A stretch of DNA of 5,016 nt from Geobacteraceae bacterium (GTDB lineage Bacteria; Desulfobacterota; Desulfuromonadia; Desulfuromonadales; Geopsychrobacteraceae). The notes under the pieces were generated by a model, which worked only from the letters and a program-made list of their open reading frames with translations, made no database searches and was not told the DNA's origin. The stretch lies in contig JAMOPE010000466.1 of assembly GCA_027064785.1 (NCBI GenBank), positions 1 through 5,016 on the forward strand, given 5' to 3'. A program made the translations under genes and the position numbers. Each line of letters opens with the position of its first letter. Positions within the stretch are counted from its first letter, which is position 1. Shown here piece by piece: positions 4,749 to 5,016 of this stretch.

Positions 4749-5016
4749 CTACTCAATAAAATAACCGGCAACCCGCCATTTCTGATCACTTTCAAGCATC
4801 ACCGTAATCGTCTCGGTCAAATGCTCTTTGTTTTCAAACGTTGCATCAAAGTGATAGATCATATATTCCCCCGCAGGGATATTGGAGCCGGGATCCTTGG
4901 TAAAAGTACAATCCTTCTGTTTGCGATCGAGCAACTTTCCGGCAACTTTACGCACAGCCGAAAGACGGGCCACCCACTCCTCTTTCGGAACTTCACTCTT
5001 GAGATAGGTCGAGCAA
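4749..5016 (-). CDS. DUF4019 domain-containing protein, C-terminal part (5' end beyond window)
   Basis: The minus-strand frame is open from the window edge (CSTYLKSEVPKEEWVARLSAVRKVAGKLLDR...) to a TAG at 4751-4749. The GTG at 4973 is therefore an internal valine, not the start. The visible 88 residues match, from memory, the pattern of DUF4019 proteins: a Tyr/Phe-x-K-x-x-V-x-x-EEW helix, an AVRKxxGKLLxRK segment, a GEYMIYHFDATFENK beta strand region and a closing TETITVMLESDQKWRVAGYFIE. Family members are usually small exported or periplasmic proteins of about 130-160 residues with unknown function, so an N-terminal signal peptide is expected outside the window. It converges on the CPVCG gene, with the shared terminator between them, and so is probably a separate transcription unit. 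Confidence 0.8.
   Translation of the reverse strand, partial: CSTYLKSEVPKEEWVARLSAVRKVAGKLLDRKQKDCTFTKDPGSNIPAGEYMIYHFDATFENKEHLTETITVMLESDQKWRVAGYFIE

Noticed and set aside
4971..4973. GTG as the start of the DUF4019 gene
   Set aside because: The frame continues open to the window edge with residues that fit the family's conserved helix (KEEWVARLSAVRK), so it is an internal valine.
1..5016. CRISPR array, tRNA, insertion sequence or attachment site
   Set aside because: No regularly spaced direct repeats, cloverleaf-like segment, transposase or integrase coding region, or terminal inverted repeats were seen.

Overview
The window looks like an ordinary chromosomal stretch from a Gram-negative deltaproteobacterium of the Desulfuromonadales type (Geobacter, Pelobacter or Desulfuromonas relatives). 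That placement is inference, based on the form of the NifU-like scaffold (LPPEKLHCSNLA), the HemL/PlsY/MltG sequences and the intergenic GGGGGACA...TGTCCCCC palindrome. No rRNA, tRNA, CRISPR array or insertion sequence was recognised.

Layout. (1) Positions 1-669, plus strand: the C-terminal half of hemL (glutamate-1-semialdehyde aminomutase, tetrapyrrole synthesis), cut by the window edge. (2) 670-808: a convergent intergenic region with a small REP-like hairpin, a very strong symmetrical terminator hairpin (720-762) and an orphan third copy of one of its arms (789-800). (3) 809-2798, minus strand: a compact apparent operon transcribed iscU-like, then plsY, then mltG. It joins an Fe-S scaffold to the first acylation step of phospholipid synthesis and to a peptidoglycan terminase. 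The iscU/plsY junction is a TGATG overlap and the plsY/mltG gap is 8 bp. (4) 2799-3244: an AT-rich control region holding the iscU leader with an inverted repeat, a minus-strand terminator, a 52-residue single-pass membrane peptide with a near-perfect ribosome binding site, and overlapping divergent promoter candidates. (5) 3245-4683, plus strand: a LysR-type regulator whose stop overlaps (ATGA) the start of a 151-residue protein of unknown function with a CPVCG...CHH putative metal site. A strong bidirectional terminator follows. (6) 4749-5016, minus strand: the C-terminal part of a DUF4019-type protein, running off the window.

The least explained part is the divergent unit at 2913-4721: LysR regulator plus CPVCG protein on one side and the small membrane peptide on the other, bounded by terminators at both ends and sharing one control region. 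It is the only candidate here for an undescribed small module. The evidence is architectural, and no function can be assigned from the sequence. The remaining genes are recognisable housekeeping functions.
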